From the NCBI RefSeq assembly GCF_021534965.1, contig NZ_CP091037.1, forward strand, positions 2,024,501 through 2,088,500: 64,000 bases of DNA, read 5' to 3'. Made by a program: the position numbers and the translations under genes. Shown piece by piece: positions 44,393 to 53,320 of this stretch. Within the stretch, counting starts at the first letter, position 1. Each line of letters begins with the position of its first letter. This DNA is from Muricauda sp. SCSIO 65647 (GTDB lineage Bacteria > Bacteroidota > Bacteroidia > Flavobacteriales > Flavobacteriaceae). The notes below the pieces were generated by a model, which was not told the DNA's origin, searched no databases, and saw only the letters and a program-made list of their open reading frames with translations.

Positions 44393-44460
44393 CTATTTAA
44401 AAAATGTGGCCTTTCAAACAGTTCAAAACCCATGTTCGAAGGGCATCAAATTATGGTGAT

Positions 44461-44937
44461 ATGAGCAATGTATCTTATTACACAGCTGAAGGACTGAAAA
44501 AGCTTAGGGAAGAACTAGATCATTTAAGGGATGTCGAAAGGCCAAAAGCCTCACAGGCCATCGCCGAAGCACGAGATAAGGGCGATTTGTCTGAAAATGC
44601 CGAATATGATGCTGCCAAGGAAGCACAGGGATTGTTGGAAATGAAAATCTCAAAATTGGAAGAGACCGTAGCCAATGCAAGATTGATCGATGAGTCACAA
44701 CTCGATACCTCAAAGGTTTTGGTGCTATCAACGGTAAAGTTGAAGAACCAGGGCAATGGACAAGAAATGAAGTACACCTTGGTGGCCGAAAGTGAGGCAG
44801 ATTTGAAGTCAGGAAAAATTTCTGTCACATCACCCATTGGTAAGGGCCTCTTGGGGAAATCGGTTGGCGATATAGCCGAGATAACAGTGCCAAACGGTAC
44901 TTTGAAATTTGAAATTTTGGAGATTGCCAGAGATTGA
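44461..44937 (+). CDS. greA: Transcription elongation factor GreA
   Basis: 158 residues from ATG 44461 (longer starts lie in the leader hairpin region). N-terminal coiled coil that enters the RNA polymerase channel, with the acidic tip GDLSENAEYDAAKEAQG, and the C-terminal globular FKBP-like domain (SPIGKGLLGKSVGDIAEI). It rescues backtracked polymerase by stimulating transcript cleavage. Confidence 0.97.
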   Translation: MSNVSYYTAEGLKKLREELDHLRDVERPKASQAIAEARDKGDLSENAEYDAAKEAQGLLEMKISKLEETVANARLIDESQLDTSKVLVLSTVKLKNQGNGQEMKYTLVAESEADLKSGKISVTSPIGKGLLGKSVGDIAEITVPNGTLKFEILEIARD

Positions 44938-44962
44938 CATCACTGCAAAAGTGTTATCTTTA

Positions 44963-44989
44963 ATCTTGCTGCCGGAAGCAGGATTTTTT
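44963..44989 (+). terminator. Intrinsic terminator after greA
   Basis: ATCTTGCT (44963-44970) pairs with AGCAGGAT (44977-44984, one G-T pair), six-base loop, six T. It lies between greA and the HIT gene, which starts 18 bases later. Confidence 0.75.
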
Positions 44990-45006
44990 ATTTCAACCAA
45001 CACCAA

Positions 45007-45399
45007 ATGGCCAGTATTTTCACCAAGATCATCCAAGGAGAGATTCCATGCTATAAAATTGCTGAAGACGATCATTTTTTTGCGTTTTTAGACATTGAAC
45101 CAAATTCAAAAGGGCATACGCTTTGTGTTCCGAAGAAAGAGGTTGACAAAATATTTGATCTTGACGAAGACACCTATATGGGTTTAATGGCCTTTTCGCG
45201 AAAGGTCGCAAAGGGCATTGAAAAGACAGTGCCCTGTGAACGAGTGGGCATGACGGTCATCGGTTTGGAAGTGCCGCACGTGCATGTGCATCTAATTCCG
45301 CTGCACAGTATGAAGAATGCTACCTTTCAGCACAAGGTCAGTATGACCAATGAAGAGTTTGAGGAAATCGCCAAAAAAATAAGGGAAGCGATCAAATAA
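45007..45399 (+). CDS. HIT-family nucleotide hydrolase/transferase
   Basis: 130 residues. Histidine triad HVHVHLIPLHS near residue 95 and the typical start ASIFTKIIQGEIPCYKIAEDDHFFAFLDI. Family members hydrolyse nucleoside phosphoramidates or dinucleoside polyphosphates. Its last 8 bases overlap the end of the opposite-strand gene. Confidence 0.95.
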   Translation: MASIFTKIIQGEIPCYKIAEDDHFFAFLDIEPNSKGHTLCVPKKEVDKIFDLDEDTYMGLMAFSRKVAKGIEKTVPCERVGMTVIGLEVPHVHVHLIPLHSMKNATFQHKVSMTNEEFEEIAKKIREAIK

Positions 45400-45742
45400 T
45401 CCCCTCCAAATATAGATAAACGCCTGTGCCCACCAGTACGATAAGCAATAACAACAGTACATAAAACAGGGTGGTAAAGCGTATCGATGGCCTATCGGGT
45501 TCGACCAGTTTGTTGTAGTATTCAAAAACCCGCTCGATGTCGGGGGTCCAATTAACGGGGTAAATGAGCGAATAACACTTTTTACACTTGATTTCACTGG
45601 TTACTTCACCGGTAATTCTCTGAAAAAAAGGGTTGTGTTTGTGCTTTTGATAAAAAGTAAGTTTTAGCTCTTGGTTGAAACATTCGGGGCAGTTGTTCGA
45701 GATTTCGGCATCCTTAATGACTATTTGCTTTTCTTTGGCCAT
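45392..45742 (-). CDS. Zinc-ribbon protein with C-terminal membrane anchor
   Basis: 116 residues from ATG 45742; a TTG two codons earlier overlaps the kinase stop. CPEC near residue 18 and CKKC near residue 54 form a probable zinc ribbon; residues about 90-112 (TTLFYVLLLLLIVLVGTGVYLY) are one membrane segment at the C terminus. Located directly after the histidine kinase gene, so it may be co-expressed with it. Function unknown. Confidence 0.75.
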   Translation of the reverse strand: MAKEKQIVIKDAEISNNCPECFNQELKLTFYQKHKHNPFFQRITGEVTSEIKCKKCYSLIYPVNWTPDIERVFEYYNKLVEPDRPSIRFTTLFYVLLLLLIVLVGTGVYLYLEGII

Positions 45743-45744
45743 AA

Positions 45745-46893
45745 TCAATGACTTGCTTTTAATGAAATCTGCATGATTGTTCCCTCTTTACTTGACGAAA
45801 GTACTTTAATTTTTCCGTTGTGGTATTCTTCGATGATTCTTTTTACCAATGAGAGACCCAGTCCCCAGCCTCTTTTTTTTGTGGTCACGCCAGGGTTGAA
45901 GATGTTTTGAAAATCGCCCTTGGGAATGCCATGGCCAGTATCGGAGACCAAAATGTTCACATGGTTTCCGTTTTTTTCGACCTGTATTGAAATATTGCCC
46001 TTACCCTTCATGGCATCGATTCCGTTTTTGACAAGATTTTCAATGCTCCAGTTGAACAATGGCATATTAAGGGGTACCTGCAAATGCTCTATGTTTGAGC
46101 TGAACGAGAAGTGAATGAGTTTAGAACTACGTCTTTTGAGATATTGATAGGCTTTTTCAGTCTCTGAAACAATGTCGTGCATTTTTAGTTCGGGAGTCGA
46201 ACCGATTTTCGAAAAACGTTCAGTAATGGTCTGGAGGCGAGAAATATCTTTTTCAATTTCCCTTGTCACTTCAGGATTGATGTTTTCTGTTTTCAAAAGT
46301 TCATTCCAACCCAAAAGCGAGGTGAGGGGCGTACCGATTTGGTGGGCGGTCTCTTTGGCCATACCGGCCCAAAGTTTGTTCTGTTCCGAAGCTTTGTTTG
46401 TCTTGAAAAAGAAGAAGATGACCGCTCCGAAGAGAAAAATGATCAAGAGCAGGGCAATGGGGTAGTATTTAAGTTTTTTGAGCACCTCAGAATTTCCATA
46501 ATAGAGGGTAGCGAGTTCTTCACCACGGTCCTCAATGGTTATGGGGGTGTTCTCATTGGCGAATTGCCGCATTTTTTTCTTGATGTGGGCACTATCGGCT
46601 GTCAGCTCTTCGGGCATGTTGTTGGTTCTAATAGAACCATCTTTGTTCTGCAAGATCATTGGGGTTGAGGTATTGTTGCCCAATACTTTAAGGGTCAGAT
46701 TGCCCAGTTCTTGATCTTCTGCTGCCTGAAGCAGTTCAGATTGGGCAGTTGCCCAGATTTCCATTTTAAGGCGTTCCTCTTCCTTGAATTTTCTGAAGAA
46801 ACTATTGGTATTCCACAAAATAAGGCTGACGATGACAAAGGCTGACATCAGAAGAAAGATATATGGTGTCCGTTTTCTGGGGTTAAACTTCAT
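45745..46893 (-). CDS. Orphan sensor histidine kinase
   Basis: 382 residues. Membrane segments at about 11-27 and 145-163 enclose a periplasmic domain of about 115 residues; then the H box AKETAHQIGTPLTSLLGW with His184, N box IENLVKNGIDAM, G boxes DTGHGIPKG and GWGLGLSLVKRI. The HQIGTPL form is typical of many Bacteroidota kinases. No response regulator gene is beside it, so its partner is elsewhere. Signal unknown. Confidence 0.92.
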   Translation of the reverse strand: MKFNPRKRTPYIFLLMSAFVIVSLILWNTNSFFRKFKEEERLKMEIWATAQSELLQAAEDQELGNLTLKVLGNNTSTPMILQNKDGSIRTNNMPEELTADSAHIKKKMRQFANENTPITIEDRGEELATLYYGNSEVLKKLKYYPIALLLIIFLFGAVIFFFFKTNKASEQNKLWAGMAKETAHQIGTPLTSLLGWNELLKTENINPEVTREIEKDISRLQTITERFSKIGSTPELKMHDIVSETEKAYQYLKRRSSKLIHFSFSSNIEHLQVPLNMPLFNWSIENLVKNGIDAMKGKGNISIQVEKNGNHVNILVSDTGHGIPKGDFQNIFNPGVTTKKRGWGLGLSLVKRIIEEYHNGKIKVLSSSKEGTIMQISLKASH

Positions 46894-47013
46894 GCCAGGC
46901 CGTTTGCAATTTAAAGATAACGCAAAAAGGTATAAAATGTTGAAAACCCATTATATTCAACGCGCAGGTTTCTGGGCCATTTGTGTATTTTTGGTACGAA
47001 TTAAAAAAGAGAC

Positions 47014-47391
47014 ATGGAGATTCAGGGAAGAATAAAACTTATCGACGAGACCAAAGAATATGGTAACAACGGTTTTCGAAAAAGAGAAGTGGTGATTACC
47101 ACCGAAGAACAATATCCGCAGCACATACTAATTGAATTCGTTCAAGACAAGACCAGCCTGTTAGATGCTTTTCAAGTAGGTCAAATGGTCAAAATCAGCA
47201 TCAATCTACGCGGGCGTGAATGGGTAAATCCGCAGGGCGAGACCAAATATTTCAATTCTATTCAGGGGTGGCGTATAGAGAGCCTTGAAGCAGGGCAAGA
47301 TTCAGAGAATATACCGCCGGTACCACCGATGGAGGCTTTTGAACCCGTTGAAGACCTAAAAGAGGAAGAGCCCGATGACCTTCCCTTTTAG
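47014..47391 (+). CDS. DUF3127 OB-fold protein with SSB-like acidic tip
   Basis: 125 residues. N-terminal MEIQGRIKLIDETKEYGNNG and QVGQMVKISINLRGREW match DUF3127, a small OB-fold family of Bacteroidota. After an acidic linker it ends EEPDDLPF, sharing DDLPF with the ssb protein in this window (ends EDDLPF). In SSB this tip binds partner proteins, so this protein may bind nucleic acid or compete for SSB partners (inference). Three bases before the AtoE-type gene. Confidence 0.85.
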   Translation: MEIQGRIKLIDETKEYGNNGFRKREVVITTEEQYPQHILIEFVQDKTSLLDAFQVGQMVKISINLRGREWVNPQGETKYFNSIQGWRIESLEAGQDSENIPPVPPMEAFEPVEDLKEEEPDDLPF

Positions 47392-47394
47392 GCA

Positions 47395-48771
47395 ATGCAC
47401 CTGACCAATTTTATAGAAAAGGTTTTTAGAAGGTATTTGCCTTCACCCTTTACCATTGCAATAGTATTAAGTGTGCTGACCATTGTGTTGGCACTTTTTT
47501 TTACGGAGCCAGAGGCAGGTGAGAACCACCTGTTCGCAATATTGTCGTATTGGGAAGCGGGCATTTGGAACAATGGCCTTTTGGTCTTTGCCTATCAAAT
47601 GATGCTCATCTTGGTCTTGGGGCATGTGCTGGTCTTGAGCAAACCGATGGAAGGGCTTATCATGCGAATCACGAAATATGTGAACAACACCTCGAATGCT
47701 GCTTTGTTGGTCGCTTTGCCGACCATGCTCGTTTCGTTCTTCAATTGGGGGCTTGGCTTGATTTTTGGCGCCATTTTGGCCAGAAAAGTTGGTGAGCATG
47801 CACAGGCCAAGGGTATTCCCATAAATTACCCTCTGATAGGGGCCTCGGGCTATGTTGGGCTAATGGTCTGGCATGGGGGTATCAGTGGTTCGGCGCCCAT
47901 CAAGGTAGCCGAATCGGGGCATTTGAAAGATTTGATGCACGGTGCTTCAACAGCAAGTATTATCGGATCACTGCCCGATTCGATTTCTACAGGGCTCACG
48001 GTTTTCAGTATTTCAAATCTGGTGATTTTTGGTACGGTCGCCACGGCCATTTCTTTGCTTGTCTTTTTCATGGGGAAAAAAATTCCACCAACGACAATAA
48101 ATCTAGAAACCTACCAATTCAAGCACGAAAAAAAGGAGAAATTGGCAGGGGCAGAAAAATTGGATTATTCCAAAATTTTCTCAACAGCGTTCGCATTGTT
48201 GGTTTTGGGTGTTTTTCTGTTGCAATATCTGCCCGCGATGCAAACGCTGAACATCACCCCGAACATGCTCAACTTTTTTATGTTCGGAATGGCGCTTTTG
48301 CTTCATGGAAGCTTTAAAAGCTTTTTGAACGCAGTTGAAGAGGCCATTGGCGATGTGGCCGGTATTTTAATACAGTTTCCGCTTTATTTTGGTATTATGG
48401 GCATAATGGCCCAAAGCGGTATGATCGGCCAAATCTCAGACTTTTTTGTGTCTATAAGCAATGATGTGACCTTGCCGCTTTTTACATTTTTGAGTGCTGG
48501 CCTAGTCAATATTTTTGTGCCCAGCGGTGGGGGCCAATGGGCCGTACAGGGCCCCTTGGTGCTTGAATCGGCTTCGCAGTTGGGCGTGCCCTTGCCAAAA
48601 GCCATCATGGCCTTGGCCTATGGCGATCAATTGACGAATATGCTGCAACCGTTTTGGGCGTTGCCGCTTTTGGGTATCACAAAGCTGAAGGCTAAGGAGA
48701 TTTTGCCGTACACCCTTATTTTTATGTTCTTCGGAGGTGTTATATATATAGTGGGGTTACTCGTTTTCTGA
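47395..48771 (+). CDS. Short-chain fatty acid transporter, AtoE family
   Basis: 458 residues with about 12 membrane segments. PSPFTIAIVLSVLTIVLAL, FFNWGLGLIFGAILARKVG, MVWHGGISGSAPI and NIFVPSGGGQWAVQGP are signatures of the AtoE/TIGR00366 family, thought to import short-chain fatty acids such as acetoacetate or butyrate. No beta-oxidation genes lie near. Confidence 0.9.
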   Translation: MHLTNFIEKVFRRYLPSPFTIAIVLSVLTIVLALFFTEPEAGENHLFAILSYWEAGIWNNGLLVFAYQMMLILVLGHVLVLSKPMEGLIMRITKYVNNTSNAALLVALPTMLVSFFNWGLGLIFGAILARKVGEHAQAKGIPINYPLIGASGYVGLMVWHGGISGSAPIKVAESGHLKDLMHGASTASIIGSLPDSISTGLTVFSISNLVIFGTVATAISLLVFFMGKKIPPTTINLETYQFKHEKKEKLAGAEKLDYSKIFSTAFALLVLGVFLLQYLPAMQTLNITPNMLNFFMFGMALLLHGSFKSFLNAVEEAIGDVAGILIQFPLYFGIMGIMAQSGMIGQISDFFVSISNDVTLPLFTFLSAGLVNIFVPSGGGQWAVQGPLVLESASQLGVPLPKAIMALAYGDQLTNMLQPFWALPLLGITKLKAKEILPYTLIFMFFGGVIYIVGLLVF

Positions 48772-48807
48772 ATCTATTTCAGTAACTTTAGAATAAAGAG
48801 TATTGCT

Positions 48808-49476
48808 ATGAACAATCAGGAAAGGGAACTCCCTATTGCTTTTCTTGGTCAAGAATTAGAGTTTCCGCCTCTTGACAAGGCCAGCGAAGAAGGTTTATTG
48901 GCCATTGGAGGGGATCTATCGGTAGAAAGGTTATTGTTGGCCTACCGCAGCGGTATTTTTCCTTGGTTCAATGATGACACATTGATTCTGTGGTGGTCGC
49001 CCGACCCACGAATGGTACTGTTTCCACAGAAGATAAGGGTTTCAAAAAGTATGCAGAAAATCATGTCAAATGGGCGGTTCAGGCTCACTAAGAACACTGA
49101 TTTTGAAGCGGTCATTGACCATTGTGCAAGTGTGGGGAGAAAAGACCATCCGGGTACTTGGATCACCTCCAATATGAAGAAAGCTTACCTTGAACTATAT
49201 AGAAAAGGGCATGTTCATTCGTACGAGGTTTGGCAAGAAGATAAGCTGGTCGGCGGCCTATATGGGGTAGATTTGGGCCATGTCTTTTGTGGTGAGAGCA
49301 TGTTCAGTCTGGTGTCGAACGCCTCAAAGTTTGCCCTGATACGATTGGCTGATGAATTGGCACAAAAAAATTATACGATGATCGATTGCCAGGTACCTAC
49401 CCCACATCTCAAGAGCATGGGTGCAGAAGAGATTTCCCGTAAAGTATTTGTTGATCTGCTAAAGCGAAAAGTTTAA
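48808..49476 (+). CDS. aat: Leucyl/phenylalanyl-tRNA--protein transferase
   Basis: 222 residues. Adds Leu or Phe to proteins with N-terminal Arg or Lys, marking them for ClpS/ClpAP decay (N-end rule). Motifs: LLLAYRSGIFPWF, WWSPDPRMVLFP, GGLYGVDLGHVFCGESMFS and MIDCQVPTPHLKSMGAEEI. The last 18 bases overlap the end of the convergent DUF2490 gene. Confidence 0.97.
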   Translation: MNNQERELPIAFLGQELEFPPLDKASEEGLLAIGGDLSVERLLLAYRSGIFPWFNDDTLILWWSPDPRMVLFPQKIRVSKSMQKIMSNGRFRLTKNTDFEAVIDHCASVGRKDHPGTWITSNMKKAYLELYRKGHVHSYEVWQEDKLVGGLYGVDLGHVFCGESMFSLVSNASKFALIRLADELAQKNYTMIDCQVPTPHLKSMGAEEISRKVFVDLLKRKV

Positions 49477-50142
49477 AGTGGTCAAGAAGAACAGTACATT
49501 TTCAGTTTCTGCCGTAAAATCTTCGAAACGGTATTCGGTGCCCACTTGAAGTTTGGTCTCTTTGTTCAACAACCACCCAAGGTTCAAGGTCAACCGCTGG
49601 TCGTATTGTGGTTGTTGAGATTTTGCAAGGCTCAATAGGGTTTCTAGGTTTCCGACAAGGTATGGCTCGCCGATATCGATTCGTTCGCCCAACAGCGGAA
49701 AGTCGATGGAAAACCGATAGCGGAAACGATGGGTGGTCAACACATCAGTGATACGCTGTTCTGTGCGAAAACGGTGCCCATAGCGAACGACAAATTTCTT
49801 TTGGGTGATATTATATTGCTGGGTGAAACGTAATTCGTTTGGGCCATCGTCAAAGTTTTCCCTAAAACGGTACATGATTCCAAAAGCCATACTTTGGTTA
49901 TCCCTTATTTTTAGGTTTGAGAAATGGGAAAGGTCGAGTTGACGCACCTGAAGCCGTGACTCTTCATCTTCATAAAAATAGTTGCGGTTCTGTACACTGA
50001 AATTATGGGAGTAAAATGGGGTTACATCATAGTTTAGGGCCACTTGTGGTTGAAAATAACCAGTAAAGTTCTCTTGGGCTTGTGTTAGAAGGCAACCCAA
50101 AAAAAGGAACGGCCAAAATAGCCTAGTACAGAACATGGTCAT
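49459..50142 (-). CDS. DUF2490-type outer-membrane beta-barrel protein
   Basis: 227 residues. Signal peptide ending LGCLLTQAQ, then regular amphipathic strands (FKQ-like pairs, many Arg/Tyr/Phe) and a terminal aromatic strand FFLTTLNFSL. Matches the DUF2490 family. Function unknown. The start overlaps the end of the upstream gene by 20 bases, so translation is probably coupled. Confidence 0.8.
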   Translation of the reverse strand: MTMFCTRLFWPFLFLGCLLTQAQENFTGYFQPQVALNYDVTPFYSHNFSVQNRNYFYEDEESRLQVRQLDLSHFSNLKIRDNQSMAFGIMYRFRENFDDGPNELRFTQQYNITQKKFVVRYGHRFRTEQRITDVLTTHRFRYRFSIDFPLLGERIDIGEPYLVGNLETLLSLAKSQQPQYDQRLTLNLGWLLNKETKLQVGTEYRFEDFTAETENVLFFLTTLNFSL

Positions 50143-50704
50143 ATTTCTGAGGGGATGACTTTCGCAATTTTACAAAGGTTCCGTTTGAATCAAAGAGCAA
50201 TTCGTATTCTTGAAAACCTTTCCCGTTTTTACTTGAAATGATAAGCTCATAGTTCATGTAGGGCACGAGTAGGTTTTGAAAGGCCTCCTTAAGTGTCTGC
50301 CCATCGTCCCCGTTTTGCCGTGTATATTGTTGCTGTATCTTTTTTATGCGCGGACGGTCAAATTTTTGTTCTAGATAGGTTTCGATTTTCTTCCAGCTAT
50401 CTTCTGGAATATCGACTTTCTTGATGAGAAATTCGACATCTTCCAGCACCCCGATAGAGTCAAATTCGACACTGAAGAAAAGGCGGTCTTTTTTGAATTT
50501 GGTCTCATAGGAAATCTTTTCGCCGTCAAACTCTCTATAGAATCGAATTCTTTTGGCATCCTCGAGATAGGAAGAAATCGTTTTGAGCGCAACTTTTGGA
50601 AACGCTGACTCTTTGATTCTGGTTTCACGCTCTCTTTTTTCTTGGGAAAGCAAAATCCCTGAAAAGAATAAGAAAATCAAGCAAACAAACAGCTTACACT
50701 TCAT
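50123..50704 (-). CDS. Exported protein of unknown function
   Basis: 193 residues from ATG 50704. Signal peptide MKCKLFVCLIFLFFSGILLS, then a charged soluble protein with a repeated strand-turn pattern (RFYREFDGEKISYETKFKKD) similar to PepSY-like or BamE-type small domains; the similarity is not strong enough to name. Overlaps tag upstream by 11 bases and the DUF2490 gene downstream by 20, so the three form one operon. It may work with the barrel protein. Confidence 0.75.
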   Translation of the reverse strand: MKCKLFVCLIFLFFSGILLSQEKRERETRIKESAFPKVALKTISSYLEDAKRIRFYREFDGEKISYETKFKKDRLFFSVEFDSIGVLEDVEFLIKKVDIPEDSWKKIETYLEQKFDRPRIKKIQQQYTRQNGDDGQTLKEAFQNLLVPYMNYELIISSKNGKGFQEYELLFDSNGTFVKLRKSSPQKYDHVLY

Positions 50705-51257
50705 TGTATCGAAAACAACTGGTTTCGTGGTCATTCACCATTCCCGTGGCTTGCATGTGGGCATAGACCACGGTACTGCCGACAAATTTGAAGCCACGTT
50801 TTTTTAGGTCTTTGCTAATGACATCTGATAATTCGGTCTTGGCCGGAGCATTGCGATAGTCATCAAAACTGTTTTTGATGGGTACGCCATTGACGAAGCC
50901 CCAGATATATTCACTAAAGCTTCCAAACTCTTTTTGCACTTCCATAAAGGCTTGGGCATTGGTCACCGTGGCATATACCTTCAGCTTGTTTCTGATGATG
51001 CCCGCATCTTGTAAGAGTGCATCGATCTTTGTTTGGGGATAATGGGCAATCTTTTTGTAATCAAAATTATCGAAGGCCTTTTTAAAGTTCTTGCGCTTTC
51101 TTAGAACGGTTATCCAACTGAGGCCTGCTTGAAAGGTCTCCAAGACCAAGAATTCAAAAAGTGTGGCATCGTCTTTGACGGGTACGCCCCATTCTTCATC
51201 GTGATAGGCCTCGTACAAGGGGTCGCCCTCACACCAACCGCATCTGTTTTTATCCAT
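50694..51257 (-). CDS. tag: DNA-3-methyladenine glycosylase I
   Basis: 187 residues from ATG 51257. Removes 3-methyladenine from alkylated DNA. RCGWCEGDPLYEAYHDEEWG carries the zinc-binding Cys and substrate Glu; ETFQAGLSWITVLRKR is the conserved helix; the C-terminal VYAHMQATGMVNDHETSC supplies the remaining zinc ligands (His, His, Cys). Confidence 0.95.
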   Translation of the reverse strand: MDKNRCGWCEGDPLYEAYHDEEWGVPVKDDATLFEFLVLETFQAGLSWITVLRKRKNFKKAFDNFDYKKIAHYPQTKIDALLQDAGIIRNKLKVYATVTNAQAFMEVQKEFGSFSEYIWGFVNGVPIKNSFDDYRNAPAKTELSDVISKDLKKRGFKFVGSTVVYAHMQATGMVNDHETSCFRYNEV

Positions 51258-51265
51258 ACAAAAAA

Positions 51266-52228
51266 TCAAAAATTCTGCACAAGATACAGATAAAGGGGCA
51301 TACCCAAAGTAATGTTGAAGGGGAAAGTGATGGCCAGGGCCATTGGAATATAAAGACTGGGATTTGCTTTCGGGGCCGCCAATCGCATTGCGGCGGGTAC
51401 TGCAATATAGGAAGCACTCGCCGCCAAAATGGCAAACAAGAACCTATTGCCGATGCTTTCGGTGATGAATTGGCTGAACCATGCCACAAAGCACCCATTG
51501 ATGATAGGAACAATGATGGAGAAAATTAGGGCAAACCACCCTTTTTTGAGAAAATCATTGAGCTTTCTACCGCTCGTAATGCCCATGTCCAGTAAAAAAA
51601 CGGCCAAGAAACCTTTAAAAATATCTGTGGTAAAGGGTTTGATGCCCTCTGCCTGCTGATCATTGGCCAAGAAGCCGATCACCAAGCTTCCAAGAATCAA
51701 AAGCACGCTACCGTTGGTCAGCGAATGGTGCAATATTTTTTTAAAGTCGGTCTTTTCTTTTTTGTTCTTTTTGAAGATGGACATCAGAATGACCCCAATG
51801 ATGATCGAGGGTGCTTCCATAAGTGCCATTACGGCCACCATATGGCCCCCGAAATCGATCTGTTCGATTTCAAGAAAGGAGATTGCGGTCACGAAAGTGA
51901 CCGCACTTACCGATCCGTATGCCGCGGCAATGGCCCCCGAGTTTTCAACACTGAACTTTCTTCTGAGTACGAAGTAGGCATATACGGGTACAGAAACCGC
52001 CAAAAAGATACCGAACAGCAGTGACCATAATATTTCCATGTTGAGTTCACTGTGCGAGAGTTCCAAACCGCCTTTGAAGCCAATGGAAAAAAGCAGGTAA
52101 AGCGAAATGAATTTTGATGAGTTTGAAGGAATTTCGAGATCACTCTTCAATTGTACGGCAAGTATTCCCAAAAAGAAAAATAACAATGCCGGATTCGTGA
52201 GATTGTCGATGAGAAGGTGAAGATCCAT
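51266..52228 (-). CDS. SbtA-type sodium-dependent bicarbonate transporter family protein
   Basis: 320 residues, about ten membrane segments in two inverted halves. LLIDNLTNPALLFFFLGILAV, FSIGFKGGLELSHSE, IAAAYGSVSAVTFVTAI and FLLDMGITSGRK are typical of the Sbt_1 (DUF897) family. Cyanobacterial members import bicarbonate. Divergent from a LysR regulator, 158 bases apart, a common arrangement of CO2-responsive control. No carbonic anhydrase or SbtB gene is nearby. Confidence 0.88.
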   Translation of the reverse strand: MDLHLLIDNLTNPALLFFFLGILAVQLKSDLEIPSNSSKFISLYLLFSIGFKGGLELSHSELNMEILWSLLFGIFLAVSVPVYAYFVLRRKFSVENSGAIAAAYGSVSAVTFVTAISFLEIEQIDFGGHMVAVMALMEAPSIIIGVILMSIFKKNKKEKTDFKKILHHSLTNGSVLLILGSLVIGFLANDQQAEGIKPFTTDIFKGFLAVFLLDMGITSGRKLNDFLKKGWFALIFSIIVPIINGCFVAWFSQFITESIGNRFLFAILAASASYIAVPAAMRLAAPKANPSLYIPMALAITFPFNITLGMPLYLYLVQNF

Positions 52229-52362
52229 TCAACTTATAGATTTAGGATTGAACTATTTTTGGCACCACTCAAAAGATGGGGTTATGTTCACGTTGTTGTT
52301 TCGTTTGATCAAAAACGCGGCAAAGGTGGAACTAATATTTTATATATTTTTATTTATATTTA

Positions 52363-52377
52363 TAATGTTAAACATTA
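52363..52377. promoter_or_regulatory. Perfect palindrome TAATGTT-A-AACATTA before the LysR gene
   Basis: Fifteen-base perfect inverted repeat ending 9 bases before the LysR start codon, in an A/T-rich spacer between the divergent transporter and regulator genes. Position fits an autoregulatory LysR site; A/T richness makes chance palindromes more likely. Confidence 0.45.
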
Positions 52378-52386
52378 ATATTGTTT

Positions 52387-53313
52387 ATGAATTTTACACT
52401 TCATCAGTTAAAGGTCTTTCTTAAAATATGTGATAAACAGAGTATTACCAAGGCTTCTGAAGAATTGCACCTCACCCAGCCCGCCGTGTCGATACAGCTA
52501 AGAAATTTTCAAGATCAATTTCCAATTCCCTTGACCGAAGTGGTCGGTAGAAAACTTTATGTAACCGATTTTGGCAGAGAGATCGCCGAGGTCGCCAATC
52601 GTATCTTGAACGAAGTCGATGCCATCAATTATAAGATGCTTTCGTACGGGGGTGAACTGGCCGGCCGGCTCAGAATATCGGTGGTTTCTACCGGTAAGTA
52701 TGTGATGCCCTATTTTTTATCGGCTTTTATGAGAGAAAATCCAAGGGTCGACCTGGTCATGGATGTGACCAACAAGTCGAGGGTGGTCGAGAGCATTGAA
52801 CAAAATGAGGTCGATTTTGCACTGGTGTCGGTATTGCCCGACCACCTAGAACTGAATACGGTCGATTTGATGTCAAACGTACTCTATCTAGTGGGCAATC
52901 CACAGTATTTTGAAGAAGTGAAAATAAATACGAAAACAGCCCAAATGAACATACCCTTGATTTTTAGGGAAGAGGGATCGGCGACACGGGCCGCCATGGA
53001 AGGCTATATAAAGAGCAGGGAAATTGAAATTGGCAAAAAAATAGAATTGACCTCGAACGAGGCCGTAAAACAGGCCGTACTGGCCGGTTTGGGCTGTTCG
53101 ATCATGCCGTTGATCGGTATCAAGAACGAACTCAAAAATGGGAACCTCATTACCTACCCGACAAAGGGATTGCCCATAACGACGAGGTGGAATATGATTT
53201 GGCCCAAGGCAAAAAAACATTCCCCTGTGGCCTTGGCCTTTCTTGACTTTCTCAGAGAAGAAAAATCTACGATCATTCAAGAAGATTTCAAATGGTTGGA
53301 AGCCTACCGGTAA
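52387..53313 (+). CDS. LysR-family transcriptional regulator (CbbR/CmpR-like)
   Basis: 308 residues from ATG 52387. Winged helix-turn-helix MNFTLHQLKVFLKICDKQSI followed by KASEELHLTQPAVSIQLRNF, then the two-lobed effector domain (LRISVVSTGKYVMPYFLSAF; EEGSATRAAMEGYI). The closest named types by eye are the CO2-assimilation regulators CbbR/CmpR, consistent with the divergent SbtA-like transporter, its likely target. Confidence 0.92.
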   Translation: MNFTLHQLKVFLKICDKQSITKASEELHLTQPAVSIQLRNFQDQFPIPLTEVVGRKLYVTDFGREIAEVANRILNEVDAINYKMLSYGGELAGRLRISVVSTGKYVMPYFLSAFMRENPRVDLVMDVTNKSRVVESIEQNEVDFALVSVLPDHLELNTVDLMSNVLYLVGNPQYFEEVKINTKTAQMNIPLIFREEGSATRAAMEGYIKSREIEIGKKIELTSNEAVKQAVLAGLGCSIMPLIGIKNELKNGNLITYPTKGLPITTRWNMIWPKAKKHSPVALAFLDFLREEKSTIIQEDFKWLEAYR

Positions 53314-53320
53314 GGTATTG

